A stretch of DNA of 64,000 nt, taken from NCBI GenBank assembly GCA_965279125.1, contig CBDIHL010000014.1:1-64000 (forward strand), read 5' to 3'. A model generated the notes under the pieces. That model did no database searches. It was not told the DNA's origin and saw only the letters and a list, made by a program, of their open reading frames with translations. The position numbers and the translations under genes are program-made. Positions 16,826-25,558 of the stretch are shown here, piece after piece. The DNA comes from Dinoroseobacter sp965279125. GTDB lineage: Bacteria > Pseudomonadota > Alphaproteobacteria > Rhodobacterales > Rhodobacteraceae. Within the stretch, counting starts at the first letter, position 1, and the number at the start of each line of letters is the position of its first letter.

Positions 16826-19800
16826 ATGGCACCGCTGCGCGGTAAGTGCGCCTTCATGGCTTTGACCCCGAATTCTATATCCACCGACTGCCGCGCGACC
16901 GTTACATTGTCTGGCGCGCCAGAAGGCGTTGACGCGCTCATGGTCCTGCGCGAGATCAAGGCTGGTACAGGCCCTGTTTTGGTCGTGTTGCGCGATGACA
17001 AACGTCTCGACGCCATGGCTAAGGCTTTGGCGGTCTGGGACCCGTCCCAGGCGGTTCTGCAATTCCCGGCTTGGGACTGCTTGCCCTATGATCGTGTCTC
17101 GCCGAACGCTGATATTTCGGCAGCGCGCATGGCGGTTTTGGCGCGATTGAGCACCGCGCCAGCTGGCGGATTGGTTGTATTAACCACACTGAATGCTGTG
17201 ACGCAGCGTGTTCCTGCGCCGGATCTGTTGCGCCAATCGAGTTTTTCATTGGATGTCGGCACACAGGTTGATGTTGGCGCTCTGCGTGGGTTCTTGGCAC
17301 GTATGGGCTTTGTGCAAGCGCCAAATGTGGTCGAGGCTGGCGATTTCGCGCTGCGAGGCGGATTAATTGACGTCTTCCCGCCGGGACATGAAAGTCCTGT
17401 TCGCTTGGACTTTTTTGGGGATGTCTTGGATGGAATACGCAGATTCGATCCCGAGACGCAGCGCAGTGCAGCCAGCTTGGACCGGATCGAATTATCTCCC
17501 GTCTCAGAAGTGATCTTGGACGAGCCGTCGATCACGCGGTTTCGCCAGAATTATCGGATCGAATTTGGCGCGGCAGGCAGTGATGATCCTCTCTATGAAG
17601 CAATCAGCGCCGGGCGCAAACAGTCAGGGATGGAGCATTGGCTGCCGTTCTTTCACGATGAACTGGCGTCAATGATAGCGTATCTGCCGGGCGCGAGCGT
17701 GGTTCTTGATGACCAACTTGTTGCCGCACATCTCGCGCGTTGGGATGGAATAGAGGATCAATACGAGACGCGGCGCTTGGCGATGAGCCAAAAGGGCAGA
17801 CTGGATACAGTTTACAAACCGTGTCCACCGGGGTTGCTTTATCTTAACGAGGCCGAGTTGTGGTCGTCTTTTGACGGCCACCGGGTGGTGCAATTGGCAC
17901 CCTTGCCACAACCCACAGGGTTAGGGGTGGTCGATGTAGGTGGACGCTTGGGGCGCAGTTTCGCCCCCGAGCGTAAACTGGAAAACGTGAACCTTTTTGA
18001 TACTTTGGTGGGATATATTAAGGCGCGGTCTGAAGAGGGGCCTGTAGGGCTTGCGTCTTGGTCAGAGGGTGCTAGGGAGCGCCTGATAGGGCTTCTTGAC
18101 GACCATGGTTTGTCAGAGCTTCTGGAAGCAAAAGACCTGCGTGACAGGCCCAAACAAGGTGTATTCGCAGTTGTTTGGACCTTGGATCAGGGCTTTGAGG
18201 TTAAGCTGTCTGACGGTCAGATGTTAACGATGATTTCCGAGCAGGACGTGCTGGGCGATCGTCTGATCCGATCTCCCAAGCGCACGCGCCGCGCTGAGAA
18301 TTTCCTTCAAGAAGCCAATAGCCTGAGCCTCGGGGATTTGGTCGTACATGTCGATCATGGCGTCGGCCTTTACCAAGGGCTCGAGACCGTTACAGCGGCT
18401 GGTGCCCCGCATGAATGTCTGCATCTGGAATATGCGGGCGGTGACAGACTGTATCTTCCTGTTGAAAACATAGAGCTTCTATCGAAGTTCGGACAAGAGC
18501 AGGGGCTGCTGGACAAACTCGGTGGTGGGGCTTGGCAGGCCAAGAAGGCACGCCTGAAAGAGCGTATCCGCATGATGGCCGATCGCTTGATCCGCATCGC
18601 TGCCGAACGCGCGTTGCGGCGTGCTCCTGTTCTGGAGCCGCCCCCAGAAATGTGGGAGGATTTTGCCGCGCGCTTCCCATATCAGGAAACCGATGACCAA
18701 CTCTCGGCGATCCATGATGTGATCACAGACATGTCGTCTGGTCAGCCGATGGACCGATTGATCTGCGGCGATGTTGGGTTTGGCAAGACCGAAGTGGCGA
18801 TGCGCGCTGCCTTCATTGCGGCGTTGTCAGGTGTTCAGGTCGCGGTCATTGCGCCAACCACTTTGCTTGCCCGTCAACATTATCAAAGCTTTAGCGAGCG
18901 TTTCCGAGGTTTTCCCTTAGAGATAAGGCCGTTGTCTCGCTTTGTTCCGGCAAAGGCCGCGACGGACACGCGGTCCCGGATTGCGGCGGGCTCGGTTGAT
19001 ATTGCCATTGGCACACATGCGTTGCTGTCAAAGCAAATTCGCTTTGCCAATCTCGGACTTCTGATCATTGATGAGGAGCAGCATTTCGGTGTTAACCATA
19101 AAGAACGCCTGAAAGAATTGCGCAGCGACATACATGTCCTAACCTTGACGGCGACGCCGATCCCGAGAACGTTGCAATTGTCGCTGTCTGGTGTCCGGGA
19201 TTTGTCGATCATTGGCACGCCACCAGTCGACCGACTGGCGATCCGCACCTATGTGAGCGAGTTTGATGCCGTGACGATCCGGGAGGCTTTGCTGCGTGAG
19301 CACTATCGGGGGGGGCAGAGTTTTTACGTGGTCCCACGGATCAGCGATCTTCCTGAAATTGAAGCGTTTTTACGAGAACAGGTGCCGGAGATTTCTGTGA
19401 TTACAGCGCATGGTCAAATGGCGGCTGGTGATCTCGATGACCGTATGAACGCATTTTATGACGGAAAATATGATGTTTTGCTGGCAACGACGATTGTCGA
19501 ATCCGGCCTCGATATTCCGACCGCGAATACCATGATTGTGCACCGCGCCGATATGTTCGGGCTGAGCCAGCTGTATCAGATTAGAGGTCGGGTGGGGCGT
19601 TCAAAAACAAGGGCTTATGCATATCTGACGACGAAGCCTCGGATGAAATTAACCACGACTGCACAAAAGCGGCTTAAGGTGCTGTCGAGCCTCGATACAC
19701 TTGGTGCTGGTTTCACGCTGGCGAGCCAAGACCTCGATATTCGTGGGGCAGGGAACCTGTTGGGCGATGAGCAATCGGGTCAATTTCGCGATGTCGGATA

Positions 19801-20341
19801 TGAACTTTATCAATCGATGCTCGAAGATGCGATTGCGCAGATCCGCTCCGGTACGATGGACGGATTGGCCGAGACCGACGACCAATGGGCCCCGAGCATT
19901 AACCTTGGCGTGCCGGTTTTGATCCCATCAGAGTACGTGGCCGATCTTGATGTACGCCTGGGTCTGTACCGCCGGCTGTCGCACCTTTCCACCAAAGTGG
20001 AACTTGAAGGCTTTGCGGCAGAACTCATCGATCGATTTGGAAAATTACCTAAGGAGGTCAACACATTGCTGCTTGTTGTTCGCATCAAGGCAATGTGCAA
20101 ACGCGCCGGGATCGCGCGCCTCGATGGCGGGCCAAAAGGGGCCGTGATCCAGTTTCATAACGACAAATTTGCCAATCCGGCAGGGCTGGTGAGCTTCATT
20201 CAAGCGCAGCAGGGATTGGCGAAGGTTAAGGATAACAAGATTATTGTGCGCCGCGATTGGGCGAAAGACAGCGACAAGATAAAGGGCGCTTTTGCAATTG
20301 CGCGCGACCTTGCTGCGGAAGCGAAGCTTGGGAAAAAGTAG
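16826..20341 (+). CDS. mfd: Transcription-repair coupling factor Mfd
   Basis: SF2 translocase that removes RNA polymerase stalled at DNA lesions and recruits UvrA. It shows the UvrB-like N-terminal module, the RNA polymerase interaction domain around SLGDLVVHVDHGVGLYQGLE, the helicase core with Walker A GDVGFGKTE (648-656), LLIIDEEQHFGV (DEEQ box), LTATPIPRTL, and VLLATTIVESGLDIP, and a C-terminal TRCF domain. 1171 aa is full length. ATG 16826 is given; ATG 16856 (MALTPNS) is an equally possible start because homology begins only after it. It ends 2 nt before the convergent MFS gene. Confidence 0.96.
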   Translation: MAPLRGKCAFMALTPNSISTDCRATVTLSGAPEGVDALMVLREIKAGTGPVLVVLRDDKRLDAMAKALAVWDPSQAVLQFPAWDCLPYDRVSPNADISAARMAVLARLSTAPAGGLVVLTTLNAVTQRVPAPDLLRQSSFSLDVGTQVDVGALRGFLARMGFVQAPNVVEAGDFALRGGLIDVFPPGHESPVRLDFFGDVLDGIRRFDPETQRSAASLDRIELSPVSEVILDEPSITRFRQNYRIEFGAAGSDDPLYEAISAGRKQSGMEHWLPFFHDELASMIAYLPGASVVLDDQLVAAHLARWDGIEDQYETRRLAMSQKGRLDTVYKPCPPGLLYLNEAELWSSFDGHRVVQLAPLPQPTGLGVVDVGGRLGRSFAPERKLENVNLFDTLVGYIKARSEEGPVGLASWSEGARERLIGLLDDHGLSELLEAKDLRDRPKQGVFAVVWTLDQGFEVKLSDGQMLTMISEQDVLGDRLIRSPKRTRRAENFLQEANSLSLGDLVVHVDHGVGLYQGLETVTAAGAPHECLHLEYAGGDRLYLPVENIELLSKFGQEQGLLDKLGGGAWQAKKARLKERIRMMADRLIRIAAERALRRAPVLEPPPEMWEDFAARFPYQETDDQLSAIHDVITDMSSGQPMDRLICGDVGFGKTEVAMRAAFIAALSGVQVAVIAPTTLLARQHYQSFSERFRGFPLEIRPLSRFVPAKAATDTRSRIAAGSVDIAIGTHALLSKQIRFANLGLLIIDEEQHFGVNHKERLKELRSDIHVLTLTATPIPRTLQLSLSGVRDLSIIGTPPVDRLAIRTYVSEFDAVTIREALLREHYRGGQSFYVVPRISDLPEIEAFLREQVPEISVITAHGQMAAGDLDDRMNAFYDGKYDVLLATTIVESGLDIPTANTMIVHRADMFGLSQLYQIRGRVGRSKTRAYAYLTTKPRMKLTTTAQKRLKVLSSLDTLGAGFTLASQDLDIRGAGNLLGDEQSGQFRDVGYELYQSMLEDAIAQIRSGTMDGLAETDDQWAPSINLGVPVLIPSEYVADLDVRLGLYRRLSHLSTKVELEGFAAELIDRFGKLPKEVNTLLLVVRIKAMCKRAGIARLDGGPKGAVIQFHNDKFANPAGLVSFIQAQQGLAKVKDNKIIVRRDWAKDSDKIKGAFAIARDLAAEAKLGKK

Positions 20342-20343
20342 GC

Positions 20344-21564
20344 TTAATCCAGTGTGTTGGGCATGATCCGCATGATGCCCCAGGCGACCAGCCCAAGAAC
20401 GAGCACACCCGCGGCCAAAGGGATCGCTGTGCCATTGAAAACCAAGCCAAGCGGCGCGCCAATCACCGCCCCCGCAAGTGTCGCAATCGCGCTCATCACC
20501 GAGCTGGCTGTGCCTGCGATATGCCCCATCGGTTGCAAAGCCAAGGCGTTCAGGTTGCCTATTGTGAAGCCTAACATGCTGAAAAGGCTCACCATCCACG
20601 CATAGTAGATGAAGAACTGTGCATCGATGCTTAGGGAAGGGACTGCCATTGTGGCAAGTGTCAAAGCTGAGATCACGCACTGGACCATCAGCGCAATTCG
20701 GATTAGTCGGCGCATCCCAAACCGGACGACGATGGCTGCATTAACCAAGCTCGGCACGGCTGAGATTAGGGCAAGTACGCCGAACCAATACGGGAAGGAC
20801 GTCGCCCGGTCGAAGGTGATGTCGAAGATCGGTTGGACGGACGCGATTGCACCGAAAAGCATCCCATAAACAATAGTTTGCGTTGCGATGCTTAGGACAA
20901 CTGCGCGGTGCGACATAACCTCAATCACAGCCAGACGGAACGGGGCGAATGAGAAGGGGCGTCGTTTCGTCTTTGGCAGCGTTTCTGGTTGGCGCGCCAT
21001 TAACCACCCTACAGACAACACCGAAAAGGCGATGAAGGCAGGGAAAATCGCGCGCCAGCCGAACTCGGCAATGATTAACGACCCAATCAACGGAGCGACC
21101 GCCGGCACGAGGGTAAAGACCATCATTGCGAAGGAAACGATCCGCGCCATTTGTCGCCCTTCATACAGATCTCGAACGATGGCAAGCGCGACCACGCGTG
21201 GCCCGGCTGCTCCAAGACCTTGCAGCGCCCGACCGATGAGGACCATTTCCAGCGTTTCGCCGCCCCAGGCGACAAGCGCGCCAAGAACATATAGGCTGGC
21301 CCCGATCATGATTACTGATCTGCGGCCGAAACTGTCGCTGAGCGGGCCCGCAATCAGTGTTCCGATGCCCATTCCGATGACGAAAGAGGTGATGATCAGC
21401 TGTGCAGAATTCGGTGACCTTGGGATCAGCTCATTTGCGATGTTTGGTAGGGCTGGCAGCATCGCATCGATGGAGAATGCGACAGATGCAAACAAGATGC
21501 CCATTAAGGCGATAAATTCGAGTTGGCCTAGGCGTTTGGGCGGTGGAGCGGATCCTGTGTTCAA
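20344..21564 (-). CDS. Multidrug effflux MFS transporter, Bcr/CflA family
   Basis: Inner-membrane proton-coupled exporter of the drug:H+ antiporter group. The 406-residue protein has about twelve hydrophobic segments, the RLGQLEFIALMGILFASVAFSIDAMLPALPNI-type N-terminus of Bcr/CflA proteins (shown here only in part), and the family A-motif GPLSDSFGRRSVI between helices 2 and 3. The start is TTG 21564, which overlaps the upstream stop (TTGA) of the DsbA-family gene, so the two are probably co-translated. The transported substrate is not predictable. Confidence 0.87.
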   Translation of the reverse strand: MNTGSAPPPKRLGQLEFIALMGILFASVAFSIDAMLPALPNIANELIPRSPNSAQLIITSFVIGMGIGTLIAGPLSDSFGRRSVIMIGASLYVLGALVAWGGETLEMVLIGRALQGLGAAGPRVVALAIVRDLYEGRQMARIVSFAMMVFTLVPAVAPLIGSLIIAEFGWRAIFPAFIAFSVLSVGWLMARQPETLPKTKRRPFSFAPFRLAVIEVMSHRAVVLSIATQTIVYGMLFGAIASVQPIFDITFDRATSFPYWFGVLALISAVPSLVNAAIVVRFGMRRLIRIALMVQCVISALTLATMAVPSLSIDAQFFIYYAWMVSLFSMLGFTIGNLNALALQPMGHIAGTASSVMSAIATLAGAVIGAPLGLVFNGTAIPLAAGVLVLGLVAWGIMRIMPNTLD

Positions 21565-22208
21565 TCTATGTTGCTCTTCATATTTTCGATGAGCTCATCA
21601 ATGACTTGAATCCAAAGAGCTTTTGGCTGTGCTCCTTGCAGAACATGCGCATTTGCAATGATGAAACAAGGCACTCCGGTTACACCACGCTCGCGCGCGT
21701 GACTGTCGCGCGCGCGGGTTTCGCCCTGATCCGCATCCCCCAAAAACAGGCGTTCAAGCATCGTGCGGTCCATATCGCAGGCCTCGCCAATCGAGATAAG
21801 CGTTGCACGAGAGCCGATATCGCCACCATCATTGAAATACGATCGGAAAATGGCTGAAACGACCGCTTGTTGTTTGCCTTCCAGCCCGGACCAATGGATC
21901 AGGCGGTGTGCATTCAGCGTATTTGGCTGCCGCGGAATTGCGGCAAAATCTATATTGAGATCAAGTGCTTCAGCGCGCTCCAGGACGGGTGCATAGGCGC
22001 GCATGGCTCCATCTCGTCCGCCAAACTTGTGTTCAAGATAATCTTTGCGGTCCATGCCCTCGGCAGGCATGCCCGGGTTCAATTGGTAGGGGTGCCATTC
22101 GATTGTGAACGGGTGGTCCGGGCGCTCGGCCAAGGCCAGGTCAAGTTCGGTTTTGCCGATATAGCACCAAGGGCAGACCGGGTCAGAAATAATGTCGAGC
22201 TTGATCAT
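21561..22208 (-). CDS. DsbA family oxidoreductase (FrnE-like)
   Basis: Thioredoxin-fold protein with the redox motif CPWC at Cys12-Cys15 in ISDPVCPWCYIGK, followed by an inserted helical domain and the C-terminal GVTGVPCFIIANAHVLQGAQ cis-Pro region. There is no signal peptide, so it is cytoplasmic and fits the FrnE/2-hydroxychromene-isomerase-like branch rather than periplasmic DsbA. ATG 22208 (MIKLDII) is chosen because the fold begins there; the frame extends to 22241 without a ribosome site. It overlaps the start of the downstream exporter by 4 nt and is divergent from the XRE regulator. Confidence 0.86.
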   Translation of the reverse strand: MIKLDIISDPVCPWCYIGKTELDLALAERPDHPFTIEWHPYQLNPGMPAEGMDRKDYLEHKFGGRDGAMRAYAPVLERAEALDLNIDFAAIPRQPNTLNAHRLIHWSGLEGKQQAVVSAIFRSYFNDGGDIGSRATLISIGEACDMDRTMLERLFLGDADQGETRARDSHARERGVTGVPCFIIANAHVLQGAQPKALWIQVIDELIENMKSNID

Positions 22209-22337
22209 GCGAGGACCTTTGGCGCAGGTGTGATGTTCCATGGTGCATGGGGGCTTCGTCGGCGGCTGTCAATCGCGTGGCGATCAGGCTGCATTGCTGG
22301 TCTTGCCTTGGCCGATTGTTTGCAGGCACAAGCAGGC

Positions 22338-22964
22338 ATGACCCATGATCAGAATGAACCGAGCTTGATTAAATTGGCGCGCGAAAACGGCGAGGGGCCT
22401 GCGGTCGAGCCGCTTGATCTGGGCGCGCGCGTTCGGGCGTTGCGCAAGGAAAGACAGTTAACGCTGGAACAGGCCGCACGTCAGGCGGGTTTGGCGCGCT
22501 CTACCTTGTCCAAGATCGAAAACGGGCAAATGTCGCCGACCTTTGATGCGCTGAAGAAGCTGGCCGGCGGTCTGGAGATCACGGTGCCGCAGCTGTTCAC
22601 GCCGCCGAAAGCGGGGCAAGTGACTGGCCGATTGTCCGCGACGTTGAGCGGGCAGGGTGTCGCATATCCAACGACCACCTATGAGCACGAGATGCTCGCC
22701 AACGCGTTAACCAAGAAAGCCATGCTTCCATACCGAGCACGGATCAGAGCACGCAGCTTTGACGAGTTCGATGGCTGGGTGCGCCATGATGGGGAAGAGT
22801 TTCTGTATGTGCTGACGGGCGCGATCCGTTTGATCACAGAGTTCTATGAGCCAATCGAGATGCGGCGCGGAGATAGCGCATATTACGACGCAACGATGGG
22901 GCATAACGTGATCTCGATCAGCGATGATGATGCAACAATCCTCTGGGTCACGGCGCTGTCATAG
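22338..22964 (+). CDS. XRE family transcriptional regulator with C-terminal cupin sensor domain
   Basis: DNA-binding regulator of 208 aa. A helix-turn-helix occupies about residues 30-88 (RVRALRKERQLTLEQAARQ, then STLSKIENGQMSPTFDALKK). The C-terminal third is a small cupin barrel with a GEEFLYVLTGAIRL core and RRGDSAYYDATMGHNV. Proteins of this build respond to small ligands and control amino-acid, polyamine or sulfur metabolism; this one cannot be assigned. ATG 22338 (MTHDQNE) has CAAGCAGG upstream. The longer open frame to 21867 only runs antisense to the DsbA gene. An AT-rich palindromic stretch follows the gene. Confidence 0.88.
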   Translation: MTHDQNEPSLIKLARENGEGPAVEPLDLGARVRALRKERQLTLEQAARQAGLARSTLSKIENGQMSPTFDALKKLAGGLEITVPQLFTPPKAGQVTGRLSATLSGQGVAYPTTTYEHEMLANALTKKAMLPYRARIRARSFDEFDGWVRHDGEEFLYVLTGAIRLITEFYEPIEMRRGDSAYYDATMGHNVISISDDDATILWVTALS

Positions 22965-22984
22965 ATGTTTTGGGTGTATCTGTA

Positions 22985-23050
22985 TGTCGTATAATCATGA
23001 TTATGTTAAATATGGCATGATATGAACTTGCTCATATTCCTTTAATTACA
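22985..23050. repeat. AT-rich palindromes downstream of the XRE regulator
   Basis: A perfect 14-bp palindrome ATAATCATGATTAT lies at 22991-23004, and a second inverted repeat with 6-bp arms, ATATGA and TCATAT around a 6-nt centre, lies at 23020-23037. The 188-nt gap between the regulator and aroQ is clearly more AT-rich than its neighbours. Neither repeat has a T-run that would make it a terminator, so operator sites or part of the aroQ promoter region are the better guesses. Confidence 0.55.
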
Positions 23051-23152
23051 ATCGCCTAGGCGTCTTACCTCGAATACTGGACACTGTGTGACACACCAAA
23101 CCCTCGACAAGTGATGCTGCGTCCCGTTAGGAAAAGAAAAAGGATGCTGCCT

Positions 23153-23590
23153 ATGCCTGCTCTTCTTGTTCTAAATGGCCCGAACCTCAATCTGCTTGGC
23201 ACCCGTCAGCCCGAGGTCTACGGACATGCGACGCTCGCCGATGTGGAGGCGCTTTGTTCAAAGGCTGCGCAGGCACATGGTTTTGAGGTTAAATGCCTGC
23301 AATCGAACCATGAAGGCGCTTTGATTGACGCGATTCACGCTGCCAAAGGCGCGCAAGACGGCATTATCCTTAACGCTGGGGCTTATACACATACCTCAGT
23401 TGCGCTACGCGATGCAATTTCGTCGGTCGAGCTTCCTGTTGTCGAAGTTCATATGTCTAATATTCACGCCAGAGAGCGGTTCCGCCATCACAGCCACATC
23501 GCACCGGTGGCAATTGGCCAGATCGCAGGCTTTGGCGTGACGTCATATGTCTTGGCGGTTGAGGCTTTGATTGGGCATCTCAAGGGCTGA
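23153..23590 (+). CDS. aroQ: Type II 3-dehydroquinate dehydratase
   Basis: Third step of the shikimate pathway: 3-dehydroquinate to 3-dehydroshikimate. Dodecameric type II enzyme with the signature LVLNGPNLNLLGTRQPEVYG, containing catalytic Arg18 and Tyr23, then NAGAYTHTSVALRDAI and EVHMSNIHARERFRH with the active-site His and Arg. ATG 23153 is chosen because AAGGA sits about 9 nt upstream; in-frame ATG 23144 directly abuts that ribosome site and is unlikely. At 145 aa it is typical. It is convergent with tsf across a hairpin terminator. Confidence 0.95.
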   Translation: MPALLVLNGPNLNLLGTRQPEVYGHATLADVEALCSKAAQAHGFEVKCLQSNHEGALIDAIHAAKGAQDGIILNAGAYTHTSVALRDAISSVELPVVEVHMSNIHARERFRHHSHIAPVAIGQIAGFGVTSYVLAVEALIGHLKG

Positions 23591-23600
23591 TGCACCACAT

Positions 23601-23623
23601 GAAAAAGGGGCCCTAAGGCCCCT
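23601..23623 (-). terminator. Rho-independent terminator of rpsB-tsf
   Basis: A 7-bp stem, AGGGGCC at 23606-23612 with GGCCCCT at 23617-23623 and a CTAA loop, is followed on the minus strand by a T-run (the plus-strand AAAAA at 23602-23606). It lies 24 nt beyond the tsf stop. On the plus strand it follows aroQ and could slow transcription there too, but the T-run favours tsf. Confidence 0.85.
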
Positions 23624-23646
23624 CTTCCAAACGATTTTTGGGCAGT

Positions 23647-24522
23647 TTAGCCCTTCATGGTTTTCGCAACTTCTGCGGCGAAATCCTCGGTCTCTTTCTC
23701 GATGCCTTCGCCGACTTCCATGCGTACAAAGCCCAGGACTTCGACGCCAGCTTCTTTGGCTGCGGCTGCAACCGTCAGGTCTGGGTTAACCACGAACTGC
23801 TGGTTCAACAGAGTTACCTCGGACAAGAACTTCTTCATCCGGCCAACGATCATCTTCTCGATCACAGCTTCTGGCTTGCCGGATTCGCGTGCGATATCCA
23901 TCTGAACGGTCTTTTCTTTTTCGACCACAGCCGGGTCGAGATCTGCTTCGGACAAAGATGCAGGGTTCGCCGCTGCGACATGCATCGCGATCTGCTTGCC
24001 GATGCCATTGTCAGCGCCATTCAATGCGACCAGAACGCCGATCTTGCCCATGCCATCTGCCGCTGCGTTGTGAACGTAGGACACGACGGTTTCGCCGGTG
24101 ACCTTTGCCATGCGGCGCAGCGACATGTTCTCGCCGATTGTCGCAATTTTCGAGGTCAGGATGTCGGAGACGGCTTTGCCATCGATGGTCGCGGCCCCCA
24201 GGGCTTCGACATCGTCAACCGCCACAGCGGCTTTGGCGAAGCTCGAGACCATCTCCTGGAATTCTGCATTCTTTCCAACGAAGTCCGTCTCGGAGTTCAC
24301 CTCGATTGCAACGGCTGTTCCGCCGTCAACGGCGACGGCAACAAGACCTTCAGCAGCCGTGCGCCCGGATTTCTTCGCGGCCTTCGCGAGGCCTTTGGTG
24401 CGCAACCAATCGACAGCGGCTTCCATATCGCCATCGGTTTCGGTCAGCGCTTTTTTTGCGTCCATCATGCCCGCACCCGTGGTGTCGCGCAGTTCTTTCA
24501 CCATTGCAGCGGTAATCGCCAT
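23647..24522 (-). CDS. tsf: Translation elongation factor Ts
   Basis: Guanine-nucleotide exchange factor for EF-Tu. The N-terminal UBA-like domain carries LRDTTGAGMMDAKKAL and the core has the EVNSETDFVGKN signature, followed by two EF-Ts dimerisation subdomains. 291 aa matches alphaproteobacterial Ts proteins. It lies 77 nt downstream of rpsB on the same strand, the universal rpsB-tsf order. The spacer holds a GC-rich hairpin (GCCCGG at 24548-24553 with CCGGGC at 24564-24569) without a T-run, possibly an RNA processing or stability element. Confidence 0.97.
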   Translation of the reverse strand: MAITAAMVKELRDTTGAGMMDAKKALTETDGDMEAAVDWLRTKGLAKAAKKSGRTAAEGLVAVAVDGGTAVAIEVNSETDFVGKNAEFQEMVSSFAKAAVAVDDVEALGAATIDGKAVSDILTSKIATIGENMSLRRMAKVTGETVVSYVHNAAADGMGKIGVLVALNGADNGIGKQIAMHVAAANPASLSEADLDPAVVEKEKTVQMDIARESGKPEAVIEKMIVGRMKKFLSEVTLLNQQFVVNPDLTVAAAAKEAGVEVLGFVRMEVGEGIEKETEDFAAEVAKTMKG

Positions 24523-24599
24523 CCCGGTCTCTCCTTAATTGGGTAATGCCCGGACAATAAAGCCCGGGCGTGTCACAATTTCATAACAATGCGAAAGGC

Positions 24600-25391
24600 T
24601 TAGCCCTCAGCAGCGGCCTCGGCTTCGGGTGCAGCTTCCGCCACAACTTCTTCCTCAAGACCCGCTTCCATTTCGCCCAGATCAACACCGGCGGCACCCA
24701 GCTGTGCGGACATGCCGTCAAGGGCTGCGCGGCTGACCAGATCGCAATAAAGTGCGATTGCGCGCGATGCGTCGTCGTTGCCGGGGATGATATAGTCGAT
24801 GCCGTCGGGCGAGCAGTTGCTGTCCACGATCGCAACAACGGGAATGCCCAGCTTTTTCGCTTCTGCGATGGCCAAGTCTTCTTTGTTCACGTCGATGACG
24901 AACAGCAGATCAGGAACACCACCCATTTCGCGGATACCACCAAGCGAAGCCTGAAGCTTGCCTTGGTCGCGCTCCATGCCGAGGCGCTCTTTCTTGGTCA
25001 TGCCGCCAGCAGCGCCGGTTTCCATCTTCTCGTCAATGTCCTTCAGACGCTTGATAGAGTTTGAAACGGTCTTCCAGTTGGTCAGCGTACCGCCGAGCCA
25101 ACGGTGGTTCATGTAGTATTGCGCACACCGCTCAGCCGCATCAGCCACAGGGCCAGCAGCTTGACGCTTGGTGCCAACGAAAAGCACGCGCCCGCCCTTT
25201 GCAACCGTGTCGCGCACTGCGTTCAACGCAGCGTCCAGCATTGGCAAAGTCTGTGTCAAATCAAAGATATGGATGCCGTTCTTATCACCATAGATGAACG
25301 GAGCCATGCGGGGATTCCACCGCTGTGTCTGGTGGCCGAAGTGAACGCCAGCTTCCAAAAGCTGACGCAGAGTAAATTCAGGGAGCGCCAT
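24600..25391 (-). CDS. rpsB: 30S ribosomal protein S2
   Basis: Small-subunit ribosomal protein. Recognised by MALPEFTLRQLLEAGVHFGH at the start, then QRWNPRMAPFIYGDKNGIHI, and VNKEDLAIAEAKKLGIPVVAIVD split across the middle of the protein (only partly quoted). The C-terminal tail is acidic and alanine-rich. ATG 25391 has a strong GGAAAGGAAA ribosome site; the in-frame TTG at 25397 overlaps that spacer and is not used. 263 aa is usual. Its leader (25392-25558) is highly structured and may mediate S2 autoregulation. Confidence 0.97.
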   Translation of the reverse strand: MALPEFTLRQLLEAGVHFGHQTQRWNPRMAPFIYGDKNGIHIFDLTQTLPMLDAALNAVRDTVAKGGRVLFVGTKRQAAGPVADAAERCAQYYMNHRWLGGTLTNWKTVSNSIKRLKDIDEKMETGAAGGMTKKERLGMERDQGKLQASLGGIREMGGVPDLLFVIDVNKEDLAIAEAKKLGIPVVAIVDSNCSPDGIDYIIPGNDDASRAIALYCDLVSRAALDGMSAQLGAAGVDLGEMEAGLEEEVVAEAAPEAEAAAEG

Positions 25392-25420
25392 GTCCAAGTT
25401 TCCTTTCCGGTTTGCGCCTC

Positions 25421-25501
25421 GGCAGAGCGTCAGAGGCCGATTTCTCGGACCTCAACCGGCGGACGTTGCGGGATGTCTCCCCGCGCGGCCCAAGCTCTGC
25501 C
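25421..25501 (-). promoter_or_regulatory. Structured 5' leader of rpsB-tsf (candidate S2 autoregulatory element)
   Basis: A perfect 8-bp long-range pairing, GGCAGAGC at 25421-25428 with GCTCTGCC at 25494-25501, closes an 81-nt region holding two inner hairpins: GAGG-CCGA/TCGG-CCTC at 25433-25453 with a one-base bulge, and GCGGG/CCCGC at 25468-25484. The region ends 29 nt upstream of the rpsB start codon. The pairings are seen directly. A role in feedback by S2 is inferred from the known practice of r-protein leaders (for example the rpsB leader of gammaproteobacteria); I cannot match it to a known family. Confidence 0.5.
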
Positions 25502-25510
25502 TGTGAAGTA

Positions 25511-25543
25511 TGCGCGCCTTACGGCATTGCCGCAGGGCGCGCA
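25511..25543. repeat. Nested inverted repeat between the TetR gene and the rpsB leader
   Basis: TGCGCGCC at 25511-25518 pairs with GGCGCGCA at 25536-25543, and the interior holds CGGCA/TGCCG, giving a long two-part stem. No T-run follows on either strand, so it is not a standard terminator. It lies just downstream of the TetR stop and upstream of the rpsB leader, and may separate the two units or contribute to the leader fold. Confidence 0.55.
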
Positions 25544-25558
25544 AGTGGATCCCTTGGA

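Noticed and set aside
23638..24546. 302-codon plus-strand open frame opposite tsf
   Set aside because: It is exactly antisense to EF-Ts, rich in His, Phe and Cys, with no start signal.
24541..24572. Hairpin between rpsB and tsf as a terminator
   Set aside because: The stem GCCCGG/CCGGGC has no T-run on the minus strand; it may influence stability but not terminate.
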